Shown: in pieces, positions 17,491 through 26,414 of the stretch | How positions within the stretch are numbered: the stretch's first letter is position 1 | Layout: the number at the start of each line of letters is the position of its first letter | DNA from: Clostridium sp. C2-6-12 | GTDB taxonomy: Bacteria; Bacillota; Clostridia; Clostridiales; Clostridiaceae | NCBI RefSeq assembly: GCF_009928485.1 | Contig: NZ_JAABNP010000013.1 | Coordinates: forward strand, 1-64,000 | Reading direction: 5' to 3' | DNA length: 64,000 bases | Position numbers and translations under genes: made by a program | Notes under the pieces: model-generated | Told to the model about the DNA's origin: nothing | The model's input: the letters and a program-made list of their open reading frames with translations, nothing else | Databases searched by the model: none

Positions 17491-17540
17491 AAAAAACAAA
17501 AGCAAGGGAATTTTTCGAATCTCCCTTGCTTTTGTTTTTT
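17491..17540 (+). terminator. Strong intrinsic terminator
   Basis: 19-bp arms from 17491-17509 and 17522-17540 around AGCAAGGGA / TCCCTTGCT, with a T-run both after and, by symmetry, before. It ends the phospholipase-like gene and could also act on minus-strand transcripts. Confidence 0.85.
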
Positions 17541-17578
17541 ATTATTATTTATATGTTGGTCATATTCACCTAAATTTA

Positions 17579-17683
17579 TTATTTGAAATTACTTAGTAAA
17601 AAGTAATAAATAAAGCCATAAATCATTGCAGAAAAAACTACTACAATTAGTAGATACTTAAGTTTCTTTATTATATTGAGCAT
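17579..17683 (-). CDS. Small single-pass membrane protein, 34 residues
   Basis: Frame MLNIIKKLKYLLIVVVF... ending YYFLLSNFK. It is almost entirely one hydrophobic helix after a basic N terminus. A GGAGG ribosome binding site sits nine bases before the ATG. Its size and composition fit small clostridial membrane proteins of unknown role or a type I toxin-like peptide; no antitoxin RNA can be identified from sequence alone. Confidence 0.5.
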   Translation of the reverse strand: MLNIIKKLKYLLIVVVFSAMIYGFIYYFLLSNFK

Positions 17684-17802
17684 AGTTTAATACCTCCATC
17701 TATATGCTATTGTAATATTTTTCTAATGAAATAACAATAAACAAACTGTAAATTTCACATAACTTATAATGTTTATCTGCTTAAAATGCTAATTGGCACA
17801 AA

Positions 17803-17826
17803 AATAGAGAGGTTTCCCTCTCTATT
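17803..17826 (-). terminator. Terminator of the threonine operon
   Basis: AATAGAGAGG (17803-17812) and CCTCTCTATT (17817-17826) form a perfect 10-bp stem that includes the stop codon of the ACT gene. TTTTGTGCC follows on the minus strand. Confidence 0.7.
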
Positions 17827-18259
17827 CCATCCCGATAAACTCTACCTTTTCTACATTTCTAAGATTAAGCAGACCTTCCGTTAATGTTTTAATATCCCCA
17901 TCTACTGTGGAAAGATCTATCGTTATACTTAAGTTCGCATATCCATTAAGTGGGATACCTTGATTTATTGTCAAAATGTCGCCGCCCTTTTCTGCTATAT
18001 AGTTACTAATATTTGATAAGACTCCTTTTTCATTTTTTAATATGATATTGTAAGTAACTTTTCTTCCTCTTGAAGTTTCTGAAAAATCAAATACAAAGTC
18101 TTTATATTTGTAATATACGCTTCTGCTTATGCCTGCTATTTTTACAGCTTCTGTTATTTCCTTTACTTTGCCATCCTTTAATAATTTTTTGGCATAAAGA
18201 ACTTTTTCATAAACGTCTGGTAAAACTCGCTTATCTATAACTAAATAATCTCCACTCAT
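17822..18259 (-). CDS. thrR: ACT-domain regulator (ThrR/PheB-like)
   Basis: 145 residues. The N-terminal part (1-60) has an HTH-like helical region (EAVKIAGISRSVYYKYKD); the C-terminal ACT domain (about 70-145) begins VTYNIILKNEKGVLSNIS and should bind an amino acid. The homologous B. subtilis ThrR (earlier PheB) is a DNA-binding regulator of threonine biosynthesis, and here the gene is the last of a thrC-thrB operon, so the same role is likely. Its ATG overlaps the thrB stop as TAATG. Direct DNA binding in this organism is inferred. Confidence 0.85.
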   Translation of the reverse strand: MSGDYLVIDKRVLPDVYEKVLYAKKLLKDGKVKEITEAVKIAGISRSVYYKYKDFVFDFSETSRGRKVTYNIILKNEKGVLSNISNYIAEKGGDILTINQGIPLNGYANLSITIDLSTVDGDIKTLTEGLLNLRNVEKVEFIGME

Positions 18260-19158
18260 TATTTTCTACCTTCTATAATGGTTGCCCCCGCATCATCTAT
18301 AGATAACTCTAATATATCCCATTCCAATCCTTTTATTTTTAAATACTCTCTAAGCCTATTGCTAAAGCGCTCGTCCTCTTCGTTAATAATTGCCATGATT
18401 GTTGGTCCCGCACCACTTAGGTAACACCCCCATGCTCCTAATTCATAGCTCTTATTATACACCTCTTCAAAACCAGGTATTAATTTCGCCCTGTAATTTT
18501 GGTGAAAGGCATCTTTACATGCATATTTAATCAAGTCATATTTACCACTTGAAAAACATGCTACCATTAATGCTGCTCTTGAAACATTATAAACTCCATC
18601 TTTTAAGCTTATTTGCTGCGGAACAACACCTCTAGCTTTTTTTGTTGATAATCTAAAATTAGGAATTATCGAAACGAACTTAATTCCTTTTTTAACGTCT
18701 ACTTTATCATAGTAGGTCTTGTTTTCATCAACTATTGCAACCACCATACCCCCAAGTAATGCTGGTGCAACATTATCTGGATGGCCTTCAATTTCTACAG
18801 CCATCTCCAATAACTCTTCATCTGAAAACTTCTTCCCCAAGATTTCGTTAGCACCTACTAGTCCCCCAACTATACATGTAGAACTGCTTCCTAGACCTCT
18901 TGATACTGGAACGTCTTGTGTTAATTCACTTATTTCTAAACCTTTTATTTTATAGCCCGCTTTATCAAAACAAAATTTCATTGCTTGATATATTATATTA
19001 TTTTCGTTACAAAACTCTTCTGGCATCCCATTAAATTTTAATCCATCTTCTTCTAATTCCCTAAACCCAAACTCATTATAAAGCCTTAATGCTATGCCTA
19101 ATGAATCAAACCCTGGACCCATATTTGCTGATGTAGCTGGTACTCTAACTTTAATCAT
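18259..19158 (-). CDS. thrB: Homoserine kinase
   Basis: GHMP-family kinase, 299 residues, converting homoserine to O-phosphohomoserine. Motif 1 is VRVPATSANMGPGFDSLG, the ATP loop is PVSRGLGSSSTCIVGG, and motif 3 is GCYLSGAGPTIMAI. Full family length. It is 15 bp downstream of thrC and overlaps the ACT regulator gene by one base of the stop/start, so it is the middle gene of the operon. Competes with metA (44332-45246) for homoserine. Confidence 0.97.
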   Translation of the reverse strand: MIKVRVPATSANMGPGFDSLGIALRLYNEFGFRELEEDGLKFNGMPEEFCNENNIIYQAMKFCFDKAGYKIKGLEISELTQDVPVSRGLGSSSTCIVGGLVGANEILGKKFSDEELLEMAVEIEGHPDNVAPALLGGMVVAIVDENKTYYDKVDVKKGIKFVSIIPNFRLSTKKARGVVPQQISLKDGVYNVSRAALMVACFSSGKYDLIKYACKDAFHQNYRAKLIPGFEEVYNKSYELGAWGCYLSGAGPTIMAIINEEDERFSNRLREYLKIKGLEWDILELSIDDAGATIIEGRK

Positions 19159-19173
19159 ACTTAAATTCCCCTA

Positions 19174-20628
19174 TTACTTTAAGTAAGAAAGTAGAGCATC
19201 CCTCATCTCTGACTTATCCCAAACTTCATCATGTAATACCTTAGCTGTTTCTAATGTACTTAAGCTATTTGGTATTTTATTATTTGTTTCTTTCGATAAT
19301 TTTTCAAGTACTTTAAAATCATCTACTCCTTCTACATCAATATTAAGAGCATTGCAAATGCTTCTTGGGAACTTAAATGGACTTGCTGTTGAAACTACCA
19401 ATGCTGGTTTATTATCCTTTGTTTCTTCTACATATTTCTTTTTAACTACATATGCTACAGCTGTATGAGTGTCCATTAAGTAATTATCTTTTTCATAAAC
19501 TTCTTTAATTGCTGTATAAACTTCTTCTGTATCTGCAAAATTACCATAGAATTCTTTTATGAAGTTTTTAATCTTATCATTTACTTCATAAACACCCTTA
19601 GTATTTAAATCCTTCATAAGTTCACTTACAACTGCAGTATCTCTTCCACTTGCTTCAAACAATAATCTTTCAAGATTTGATGAAACAAGTATGTCCATTG
19701 ATGGTGATTCTGTTAAAACAAGCTCTCTCTTCTTATCATATACCCCAGTTTCAAAGAAGTCTGCTAGAACTTTGTTTTCATTTGATGCACAAATAAACTT
19801 ATCTATTGGTAATCCCATTTGTTTTGCATAATACCCAGCTAAGATATTTCCAAAATTACCTGTTGGAACTACTACATTTATAGCATCATCTAATTTTATT
19901 ACCCCTTGATTTACTAAATTGAAATATCCATAAAAATAATACACTATTTGAGGTACAAGTCTTCCAATATTAATTGAATTTGCTGATGATAATATGTATC
20001 CCTTTTGAGTTAGCCCTGCTCTAAAGTTGTCATCTCCAAATATTTCTTTTACTCCTGTTTGAGCATCATCGAAATTCCCCTTTATTCCAATGACCTTAAC
20101 ATTGTTCCCCTCTTGACTTGACATTTGTCTTTCTTGAATTGCACTCACACCATTTTTAGGATAATAAACTACAACTTTAAAGCCTTCAACATCCTTAAAA
20201 CCTTCAAGTGCAGCTTTTCCTGTATCTCCCGAGGTTGCAGTAAGTATTGTTATATCTTCATTAACACCACATATTTTTTTAGCCCTTTTCATAATTTGTG
20301 GTAAAAACAATAATGCTGCATCTTTGAATGCACAAGTTGGTCCATGATATAACTCTAAGAAGTTATTTTTTACTTCTACGCTAAATCTATCATTATATGC
20401 ATCATTAATTGCCCCCATTAATTCTGCATCATCAATATCCGTAAAATATTCATTGATAACTTTAAATGCTAAATCTTCGTATTTAACTTTAGTATCCTTC
20501 TTTAAATCATCATATACCTTAGGAAATTCGTCTGGAACGTATAGCCCACCGTCCTTAGAAATTCCATTAATTATTGCTTTAGCTGAAGCTATGTCTTTTT
20601 CTAAGCCCCTAGTACTTCTAAACTTCAT
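19174..20628 (-). CDS. thrC: Threonine synthase
   Basis: PLP enzyme, 484 residues, making threonine from O-phosphohomoserine. N-terminal FRSTRGLEKDIASAKAI is typical of the class with a long C-terminal domain. The PLP lysine is in GPTCAFKDAALL, and the phosphate loop includes TATSGDTGKAAL and VPTGNFGN. The start has AGGTGAG. First gene of the thrC-thrB-ACT operon. The roughly 160-bp upstream region has no T-box or leader peptide that I can see, so control probably runs through the ACT regulator. Confidence 0.97.
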   Translation of the reverse strand: MKFRSTRGLEKDIASAKAIINGISKDGGLYVPDEFPKVYDDLKKDTKVKYEDLAFKVINEYFTDIDDAELMGAINDAYNDRFSVEVKNNFLELYHGPTCAFKDAALLFLPQIMKRAKKICGVNEDITILTATSGDTGKAALEGFKDVEGFKVVVYYPKNGVSAIQERQMSSQEGNNVKVIGIKGNFDDAQTGVKEIFGDDNFRAGLTQKGYILSSANSINIGRLVPQIVYYFYGYFNLVNQGVIKLDDAINVVVPTGNFGNILAGYYAKQMGLPIDKFICASNENKVLADFFETGVYDKKRELVLTESPSMDILVSSNLERLLFEASGRDTAVVSELMKDLNTKGVYEVNDKIKNFIKEFYGNFADTEEVYTAIKEVYEKDNYLMDTHTAVAYVVKKKYVEETKDNKPALVVSTASPFKFPRSICNALNIDVEGVDDFKVLEKLSKETNNKIPNSLSTLETAKVLHDEVWDKSEMRDALLSYLK

Positions 20629-20790
20629 CTTTTCTCACCTCAAAATTGTATTAAATATGAATGTATTATATTTATTAACAAAAATTAATATATAAAAACA
20701 TATTTGACTTGTAATATATATTATCATGTATTTTATAGATACACAAGTGTTTTTCTGTAAAATACACGAAAAATATTTTTCTGAAAATAT

Positions 20791-21726
20791 TTACATGTAA
20801 ATATTTAAAGGAATTATTTGCACTGCATTATTTTTTATTATTAAATCCATACATTCTGGTACAATAATTTCATTTTTGTTCAAACATTCTAATAATATTT
20901 TGCACTTTTCGAAAAAGCTTTCATAAAATTGTTCTTGGCCTGTTTTCCTAAGAAGACTTATACACTCCCCATTACTGCAGGTTTTTATAACTTTTCCTAT
21001 AACCTTACAATGGCAGTTAATATTATCAAATAAATTACATCTACTTCCCATAAAATTATCCCTGTTCACTGTTAAAACAATCATTCCATTTTCTGTCTTC
21101 ATAATTAAATCCTGAGTGTTATTTAAAGTTAAAATGCTTTTTAAATATGTGAGCATTTTTAGTGAAATTGAAAAATTGAACTTTTCATTGAACTCTTTAA
21201 ACAAACCATCTAAATATTCACATCCAAATATGGTTATTAAATTTATTAGTGCATCAATATATGGCACAACACCTTGATTGGTTATTGTTCCTTCAATCTC
21301 TATTATATCTCCTGAAAAAATATTATTATTTTCTATATCCTTCTGATTTTTATGCAAAAGTTGTTGATTGGAATTAAGCTGTTGAATTAACTTTTGATTT
21401 AACATAAAAGTTGTATAAGTTGTTTTCACTTGTTCCTCTTCCTTTATACATTGTCTCAAATCAATATCCTTATCCATATGATGATTTAAATTATTATTAT
21501 TTCCTTCTGTTTTATTTTTGTCTTTATAACCTTCTCTTTCATTTCTAATAATGCGATTTTCATTAAAGCTATCAAGCCTGTTGCCTTCATGCACCCCTGT
21601 AGATAAAGTTCTATCAAAGGCCTGAGTTTTAGTTATTGTTTCTATAAAACCAGTTAATGTAATTGAAGATAAATTTCTAATTAAATTTTCATCTAAATAA
21701 ATCAATATTTCAAAAGGATTATTCAT
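20791..21726 (-). CDS. Conserved hypothetical protein, DUF6414-like
   Basis: 311 residues from the ATG at 21726 (MNNPFEILIYLDENL), which has AAGGGG upstream; the frame runs on to 21783 but that part translates the repeat element. The N-terminal block (YLDENLIRNLSSI, then DRTLSTGVHEGNR, then NEREGYKDKN) recalls DUF6414 proteins. A polar Asn-rich linker is followed by a FMLNQKLIQQL helix and a C-terminal alpha/beta domain with a Cys-rich stretch. I assign no function. It is monocistronic, downstream of one copy of the palindromic repeat. Confidence 0.7.
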   Translation of the reverse strand: MNNPFEILIYLDENLIRNLSSITLTGFIETITKTQAFDRTLSTGVHEGNRLDSFNENRIIRNEREGYKDKNKTEGNNNNLNHHMDKDIDLRQCIKEEEQVKTTYTTFMLNQKLIQQLNSNQQLLHKNQKDIENNNIFSGDIIEIEGTITNQGVVPYIDALINLITIFGCEYLDGLFKEFNEKFNFSISLKMLTYLKSILTLNNTQDLIMKTENGMIVLTVNRDNFMGSRCNLFDNINCHCKVIGKVIKTCSNGECISLLRKTGQEQFYESFFEKCKILLECLNKNEIIVPECMDLIIKNNAVQIIPLNIYM

Positions 21727-22200
21727 GATTACCCCTTTCAAAAACATTATACACCAATAAAAAGAGCGGCTATGCCACAACAACGGAACTTTCCTGAAAT
21801 CCCTTTTTGAGATTTCACCCTTAACTCTTAACTGCTAATCAACTTCTAGTTTGATGAACAATATTTCTTGTATTAATATTATATATAACAAACATATTTA
21901 TTAATAATCTACTTTATATAGTATATTCTTAATAATAATCATTAATTCAAAATAATATTTTCCATAAATTTTTTCTAAAAAATTACAAATTTCTTAATTT
22001 CCGAGTTTTTTTAATTAATTGTGCTATAATTTTATTATATAAAGTCTTTAAAGAAAGGAGATTGCTTAATTAAATCTGACATATATAAGCTCCAATTAAT
22101 CAATTTCTATTAATGACAAAAGGATTTTTTTCATTACTAATCAAATTAATCTTAATTGAAACTTATAATATAGATTTTACTCTTAAGCATGTGTTTTATT
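21727..22200. other. Divergent intergenic region
   Basis: Separates the minus-strand hypothetical gene from the plus-strand esterase. Contains a copy of the palindromic repeat at 21760-21796 and a GAAAGGAG at 22052-22059 that is not followed by a usable frame. Otherwise AT-rich with nothing recognisable. Confidence 0.4.
21760..21796 (-). repeat. Interspersed palindromic repeat, copy 1
   Basis: Minus-strand reading GAAAGTTCCGTTGTTGTGGC then ATAGCCGCTCTTTT. It matches the diverged first 42-bp unit at 42035-42076 and, less closely, the other copies. It lies 34 bp upstream of the DUF6414-like start codon. Confidence 0.7.
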
Positions 22201-23175
22201 ATGAAGAAGTTTATAAAATTATTTTCATTATTTTTCATTGTCACAACTATTGTTTTACTCATAGTATTTCACAAGAGAATAATTCTATCTTATGAAATTG
22301 TGAATAAATACCTTACTTTAAAAAACAACATATGGACAACCCAAGAAGTAGATATAGAGAAATCTGCAACTTCTATGGAATATAGAGATGTTGTTTATAA
22401 AAATACTAATAATGTTCCATTAACTCTTGATGTGTATACTCCTCTGAAACAAGTATACAAGAAATCTCCAGTACTTTTATACGTACATGGTGGAAGTTTT
22501 GCTTATGGAAATAAAAATATTCCTGAAACCCTAACTCCAATATTAGACACTTTCAGGGAACAAGGCTATACAATCATAAGCACTTCTTATGAGCTTATGA
22601 GAAATAAAGAAAGTTTTAATAAGCAGGTTTCAGATATTAAAGATACCCTTCGCTGGATATATAAAAATAAAACTGATTACAATTTTGATACTGATGAAAT
22701 TGGTGTTATAGGAATATCTTCAGGTGCTTACCTTTCACTTATGGCTGGTTACAGCAGTAATACTGATTTTACAGACGATATTGAATTAAGTAAGTATCCT
22801 TCAAATATAAAATATTTAATTGATTTTGCAGGTCCAACAGATTTAAGCCTTTTAGATACAAGTGCTTTAAATTACGATTTATCTAAAATTTTTACTTCAA
22901 TAAAAGACAAAAATGATCTGCTCCAAAAATATAATCCTATAGATTATATAAATTCTAAAAGTCCAAATACTTTGATAATTCACAGCAATTTGGATTCATT
23001 AGTCCCTTATGAAAGCTCTAAAAAACTATATGATCAATTGATATCAAAAAAGGCTAATGCTGAATTAATTACTTTAAATAGTACTGCTCATGACTTATCA
23101 AGTATTTCTAATGATGATATTCTTGCTATTTCTAAAGGATTAATAAAGTTTATAATATTTAATTCACCTCTTTAG
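22201..23175 (+). CDS. Membrane-anchored alpha/beta hydrolase (esterase/lipase-like)
   Basis: About 324 residues. An N-terminal signal-anchor (MKKFIKLFSLFFIVTTIVLL) places the enzyme outside the membrane. The oxyanion motif HGGSF, nucleophile elbow GISSGA, acid NLDSLVP and His in TAHDLSS form a complete hydrolase triad of the BD-FAE/Abhydrolase_3 type. I see no convincing ribosome binding site; ATG at 22201 is chosen because it begins the anchor, and 22189 is an alternative. Substrate unknown, ester or cell-wall acyl group plausible. Stands alone with a terminator shared with the convergent gene. Confidence 0.85.
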   Translation: MKKFIKLFSLFFIVTTIVLLIVFHKRIILSYEIVNKYLTLKNNIWTTQEVDIEKSATSMEYRDVVYKNTNNVPLTLDVYTPLKQVYKKSPVLLYVHGGSFAYGNKNIPETLTPILDTFREQGYTIISTSYELMRNKESFNKQVSDIKDTLRWIYKNKTDYNFDTDEIGVIGISSGAYLSLMAGYSSNTDFTDDIELSKYPSNIKYLIDFAGPTDLSLLDTSALNYDLSKIFTSIKDKNDLLQKYNPIDYINSKSPNTLIIHSNLDSLVPYESSKKLYDQLISKKANAELITLNSTAHDLSSISNDDILAISKGLIKFIIFNSPL

Positions 23176-23191
23176 GACAAACCTAAATAAT

Positions 23192-23235
23192 AAAAGGTAC
23201 TGTAATGTTACCCTACAATACAGTACCCTTTATTT
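23192..23235. terminator. Bidirectional terminator between convergent genes
   Basis: GGTACTGTA (23196-23204) and TACAGTACC (23219-23227) with flanking A and T runs. It lies 20 nt past the esterase stop and ends about 10 nt before the stop of the convergent DUF3867-like gene. Confidence 0.7.
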
Positions 23236-23244
23236 ATACTAATA

Positions 23245-23805
23245 TTAATATTCATAAGACTTCGTATTTTCGCAAAGTCTTATATTTATTTTCTTATCTT
23301 CAATAACCTTTTTATATGAGCATAAAAATTCATTTAATTCATTATCATTTAAATCTATTGTTTTTTCACTTATTAATAATACATCCTCTTTGTCTAATAA
23401 TACTTTAAGGTCATTTCTCTCATTTTTAATGAAATATTCAGACATGGCTTTTGCTGCTATTCTACTCTTATACTTTTCTTGAAAGCTAAGTGTTTTCTTC
23501 ATAGCTTCATAATTTGTGCCAATCCCACTCATATCAAAGCCTGGAATTTTAAACTGTTCATCTATTGATGCAGAATCAAAACCATATCTCTCTAAGAATT
23601 TTTTTTGTATATTGATTAATTTATCTTGAGATATATCATTTTCCTGCATATATGTCATTATATGCTTTGAAAAATCAGCCATGTTCATTTTGCCTTCAGC
23701 AAGCTTGTAGTACAAAGAATATATATAATCTTCGAACTTATCTATGTCTTTATCCTTTGCCTTGTTTTTTAATTCATTAAAATCTATTATTTTCTCATCA
23801 GACAT
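23245..23805 (-). CDS. DUF3867-like protein
   Basis: 186 residues from MSDEKIIDFNELKNKAKDKD. The frame extends upstream to 23874 but the ATG at 23805, with GGTTGGAT upstream, begins the conserved part. It is highly charged and helical, with FEDYIYSLYYKLAEGKM and FSKHIMTYMQENDIS segments and no membrane or catalytic motif. It resembles DUF3867, a Clostridium-restricted family of unknown function; that assignment is from memory. It is probably read alone or with queH upstream (about 150 bp away). Confidence 0.65.
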   Translation of the reverse strand: MSDEKIIDFNELKNKAKDKDIDKFEDYIYSLYYKLAEGKMNMADFSKHIMTYMQENDISQDKLINIQKKFLERYGFDSASIDEQFKIPGFDMSGIGTNYEAMKKTLSFQEKYKSRIAAKAMSEYFIKNERNDLKVLLDKEDVLLISEKTIDLNDNELNEFLCSYKKVIEDKKINIRLCENTKSYEY

Positions 23806-23956
23806 ATCAATCCAACCTTTCCATATTAGAATATTCTTAATACAATTTAAAAAAATAACATGAAACCCTATCATTATATTATTCTCTTCATTGTGTATAA
23901 ATTAAATATACCACTTTTTATACTATTCATGCTATATTTCACAGAAATTTTATATT

Positions 23957-24580
23957 TTATCTATTCATACTCTCTCTTTTAGAAAATACACAGCCACAAT
24001 AATCCTGCCTATATAAATTATATTGTTTTGAAAGCTCTATTGAACGCTTATAGCCTTCCTTTTTCTTAAAGTCAGAATACAAGTATTTTACCCCATATTG
24101 TTCAGATAGCTTCTTTCCAATTTCATTTAAAATTTGAGAATTTTTATGAGGGCTTATTGACAAAGTAGTTGTAAAATAATCATACCCCTGCTCTTTAGCA
24201 ATTACAGCAGCTTCTTTAAGTCTTAGTTCATAACACTTTAAGCATCTTTCGCCGCCTTCTCTGTCTTCTTCTAATCCTTTTGATAAGTTATAAAAACTTT
24301 CTGTATCATATCTTCCTTCAATAAAATTTATTTGATTTTTAACCTTTAAAGCAGTAATGAGACCTTTTTGCTCAGTTACTCTTCTTGAATATTCCTCCAG
24401 AGGATAAATATTAGGATTATAGAACAAGATGCTTATTTTAAAATACTGTGATAGGTATTCTAAAACATAACTACTGCAAGGTGCGCAGCAACTATGAAGT
24501 AATAGTGTTGGTGTATTATTTTCTTTTATTAAACCTTCAATTAGTAAATCTAATTCTTTCTGATAATTAATTTTATTCAT
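23957..24580 (-). CDS. queH: Epoxyqueuosine reductase QueH
   Basis: 207 residues, formerly DUF208. Catalyses the last step of queuosine formation in tRNA, reducing epoxyqueuosine with an Fe-S/Fe cofactor and without cobalamin. The signature Cys residues are present: LLLHSCCAPCSS near the N terminus, CLKCYELRLKEAA in the middle, and QDYCGCVFSKRE at the C terminus. Other conserved parts are FYNPNIYPLEEY and TTLSISPHKN. Monocistronic; no other queuosine gene is in the window. Confidence 0.95.
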   Translation of the reverse strand: MNKINYQKELDLLIEGLIKENNTPTLLLHSCCAPCSSYVLEYLSQYFKISILFYNPNIYPLEEYSRRVTEQKGLITALKVKNQINFIEGRYDTESFYNLSKGLEEDREGGERCLKCYELRLKEAAVIAKEQGYDYFTTTLSISPHKNSQILNEIGKKLSEQYGVKYLYSDFKKKEGYKRSIELSKQYNLYRQDYCGCVFSKRESMNR

Positions 24581-24807
24581 GTGTAATTCATTCCTTCTTA
24601 TGTTTTTATATTTGAAAATTCTATTTATATTTTACTGTTAACTAAATATAAACACCGAAAATATTTCTATTATTAATCAATCTCTTTTCCTCTGAAACTT
24701 GAACTATCTTAAAATCAATCCCAACTCCATTTACTATTCTTCATTCTCAATCTATATATTAACACATCCACTATATATATCAATTGTATATTTACAAAAT
24801 AGTATTT

Positions 24808-26103
24808 TTAAATTTCTCCACAGCTTAATATAGCTTCTTTTCCGCTAAGCATATCTTTAATTTTTATTTCATTTTTTATAACTTCTTCTTCACCAATTAA
24901 TATTACTTTTTCTATTCCTAATTTATTTGCATAATTTAATTTTTTCTTCAGTTTATCATCTTCTAAATAAATCTCAACTTTTTTACCCTTGTCTTGAAAT
25001 TTCTTATAAATATAACTACAATACTCTAAAGTATTTCCAATTGATATTATTAAATACTCTACTGAGTTTTCCATCTTATAATTATCAATAAAAGCTATTT
25101 CTTTTAAAACAAAAAATAATCTTGTAAGTCCTATAGATATGCCCACGCCAGGTAAAATATTATCTGTATAATTTTGAGCTAAATTATCATATCTTCCACC
25201 TGAACAAATAGAACCATAGCTTTCGTTGCCTAATAAAAAAGTTTCAAAAACTGTTCCTGTATAATAATCCAAGCCTCTTATAATTTTTAAGTTTATTATA
25301 TACTCTTTTTCTTCTACTCCTAAAAATTTTAATACTCTTCTTACCGTTTCTATTTCTTCTATTCCAGTTATTAATTTATCACTTACTAATTCTAATTGTT
25401 TTAATTGAGTAATTATTTCGTCATTACTTCCTTTTATATTTATAATCTTATTAATAAAATTTGTCTTTTCGCTTCCAACTAACATTTCAAGAGCTTTATT
25501 AAACTCTTCTTCACCAATTTTATCGTATTTATCAATTAAAATCATAACTTCATTTATTGGAACAATGTTTATTTCTTCTAAAATTGAAGAAAGTATCTTT
25601 CTATTGCTTATTTGAAATTTATAATCTTTTAGCCCTATAGCTTTAAAACCTTTTGATACTATGCTTATTACTAACGCATCATTATCTATGCTTAATTTTC
25701 CATTTCCAATTATGTCTAAATCGCATTGATAAAACTCTCTATATCTTCCTCTTTGATTTCTTTCACCTCTATAAACTTTTCCTATTTGATACCTTTTAAA
25801 AGGAAAGGTTAGCTCATTAAAATATTGAGCCGCGAATCTTGCAAAAGGTACTGTTAAATCAAATCTTAAAGCTAAATCATTACTTCCTCTCTTAAAATTA
25901 TAAACCTGTTTTTCTGTTTCTCCTGCTGTTTTGGCAAGAAGAACTTCTGCCTTTTCTATTATTGGAGTGTCCATTGGTTGAAATTCATTTTCCTCATATA
26001 TATTTGTAATCTTTCTTACTATATCATTAAATATTTTTTGCTCCTTTGGAAGTAGTTCCATAAATCCTGGTAATATACTTGGTTGTATTTTATTATTTTT
26101 CAT
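24808..26103 (-). CDS. hisS: Histidyl-tRNA synthetase
   Basis: Class II synthetase, 431 residues. Motif 2 is YRGERNQRGRYREFYQ, the histidine-binding loops are GLDYYTGTVFE and SGGRYDNL, and motif 3 is GVGISIGLTRL. The C-terminal anticodon-binding alpha/beta domain covers about 335-420. All catalytic blocks are intact, so it is an active enzyme rather than a HisZ subunit. RBS AAGGAG is upstream. It is the only structural gene behind a leader that encodes a four-His peptide and an intrinsic terminator (26206-26443), so expression should rise when charged tRNA(His) is scarce. Confidence 0.93.
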   Translation of the reverse strand: MKNNKIQPSILPGFMELLPKEQKIFNDIVRKITNIYEENEFQPMDTPIIEKAEVLLAKTAGETEKQVYNFKRGSNDLALRFDLTVPFARFAAQYFNELTFPFKRYQIGKVYRGERNQRGRYREFYQCDLDIIGNGKLSIDNDALVISIVSKGFKAIGLKDYKFQISNRKILSSILEEINIVPINEVMILIDKYDKIGEEEFNKALEMLVGSEKTNFINKIINIKGSNDEIITQLKQLELVSDKLITGIEEIETVRRVLKFLGVEEKEYIINLKIIRGLDYYTGTVFETFLLGNESYGSICSGGRYDNLAQNYTDNILPGVGISIGLTRLFFVLKEIAFIDNYKMENSVEYLIISIGNTLEYCSYIYKKFQDKGKKVEIYLEDDKLKKKLNYANKLGIEKVILIGEEEVIKNEIKIKDMLSGKEAILSCGEI

Positions 26104-26205
26104 TTTAACTTTCTCCTTTTCTATTAATTATTTAAATTTATCAGTTTTCCTCATTTTCATTAGTTAATATCAATAAAATCTTACAACTTACTTATTTTTA
26201 TATGC

Positions 26206-26239
26206 AAAAAAACCATGCAGGTTTATATCCCACATGGTT
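26206..26239 (-). terminator. Leader terminator of the hisS attenuator
   Basis: AACCATG (26239-26233) pairs with CATGGTT (26217-26211) on the minus strand, extended by wobble and GGG/CC pairs, and is followed by seven Us in a row. It lies 103 nt upstream of the hisS start, so transcripts ending here would not include hisS. Confidence 0.8.
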
Positions 26240-26331
26240 CAACAAATTATTACTAACATTTAATTCGTCATCACCAGCAGATACAAGCCTACGATTTATA
26301 GACTTGTATCTGCCTTTAAACAGACCAAGTC

Positions 26332-26385
26332 TTACTGATGATGATGGTGTATAAAATTAATTATCTTAAAATTAAATGCTTTCAT
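26332..26385 (-). CDS. Histidine leader peptide (hisS attenuator)
   Basis: 17 codons, MKAFNFKIINFIHHHHQ, with four consecutive His codons (CAC CAT CAT CAT at 26349-26338). AGGAGG lies seven bases before the ATG. The stop codon abuts region 1 of the folding leader. A peptide so rich in the cognate amino acid directly ahead of hisS is the hallmark of ribosome-mediated attenuation as in enterobacterial his operons. Confidence 0.8.
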   Translation of the reverse strand: MKAFNFKIINFIHHHHQ

Positions 26386-26414
26386 AATATTTCCTCCTAA
26401 AATTTAATGTTTCT

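Larger units (their letters stand above)
26104..26408 (-). promoter_or_regulatory. hisS leader: peptide-type transcription attenuator
   Basis: Untranslated leader of about 300 nt. After the four-His leader peptide, minus-strand segments in order are: region 1 GACTTGGTCTG (26331-26321, immediately after the stop), region 2 GCAGATACAAGTC (26313-26301), region 3 GGCTTGTATCTGC (26289-26277), and region 4 GGGATATAAACC (26231-26220) in the terminator arm and loop. 1:2 pairs through GACTTG/CAAGTC and TCTG/CAGA; 2:3 pairs over 11 perfect bp; 3:4 pairs over 10 of 11 positions counting wobbles. CAUCAUCAG of the His codons also pairs with CUGGUGAUG at 26277-26269. No T-box sequence is seen. Function is inferred from the layout. 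Confidence 0.75.

Noticed and set aside
26104-26408. T-box leader ahead of hisS
   Set aside because: No T-box consensus on the minus strand; the His-codon leader peptide explains the terminator better.
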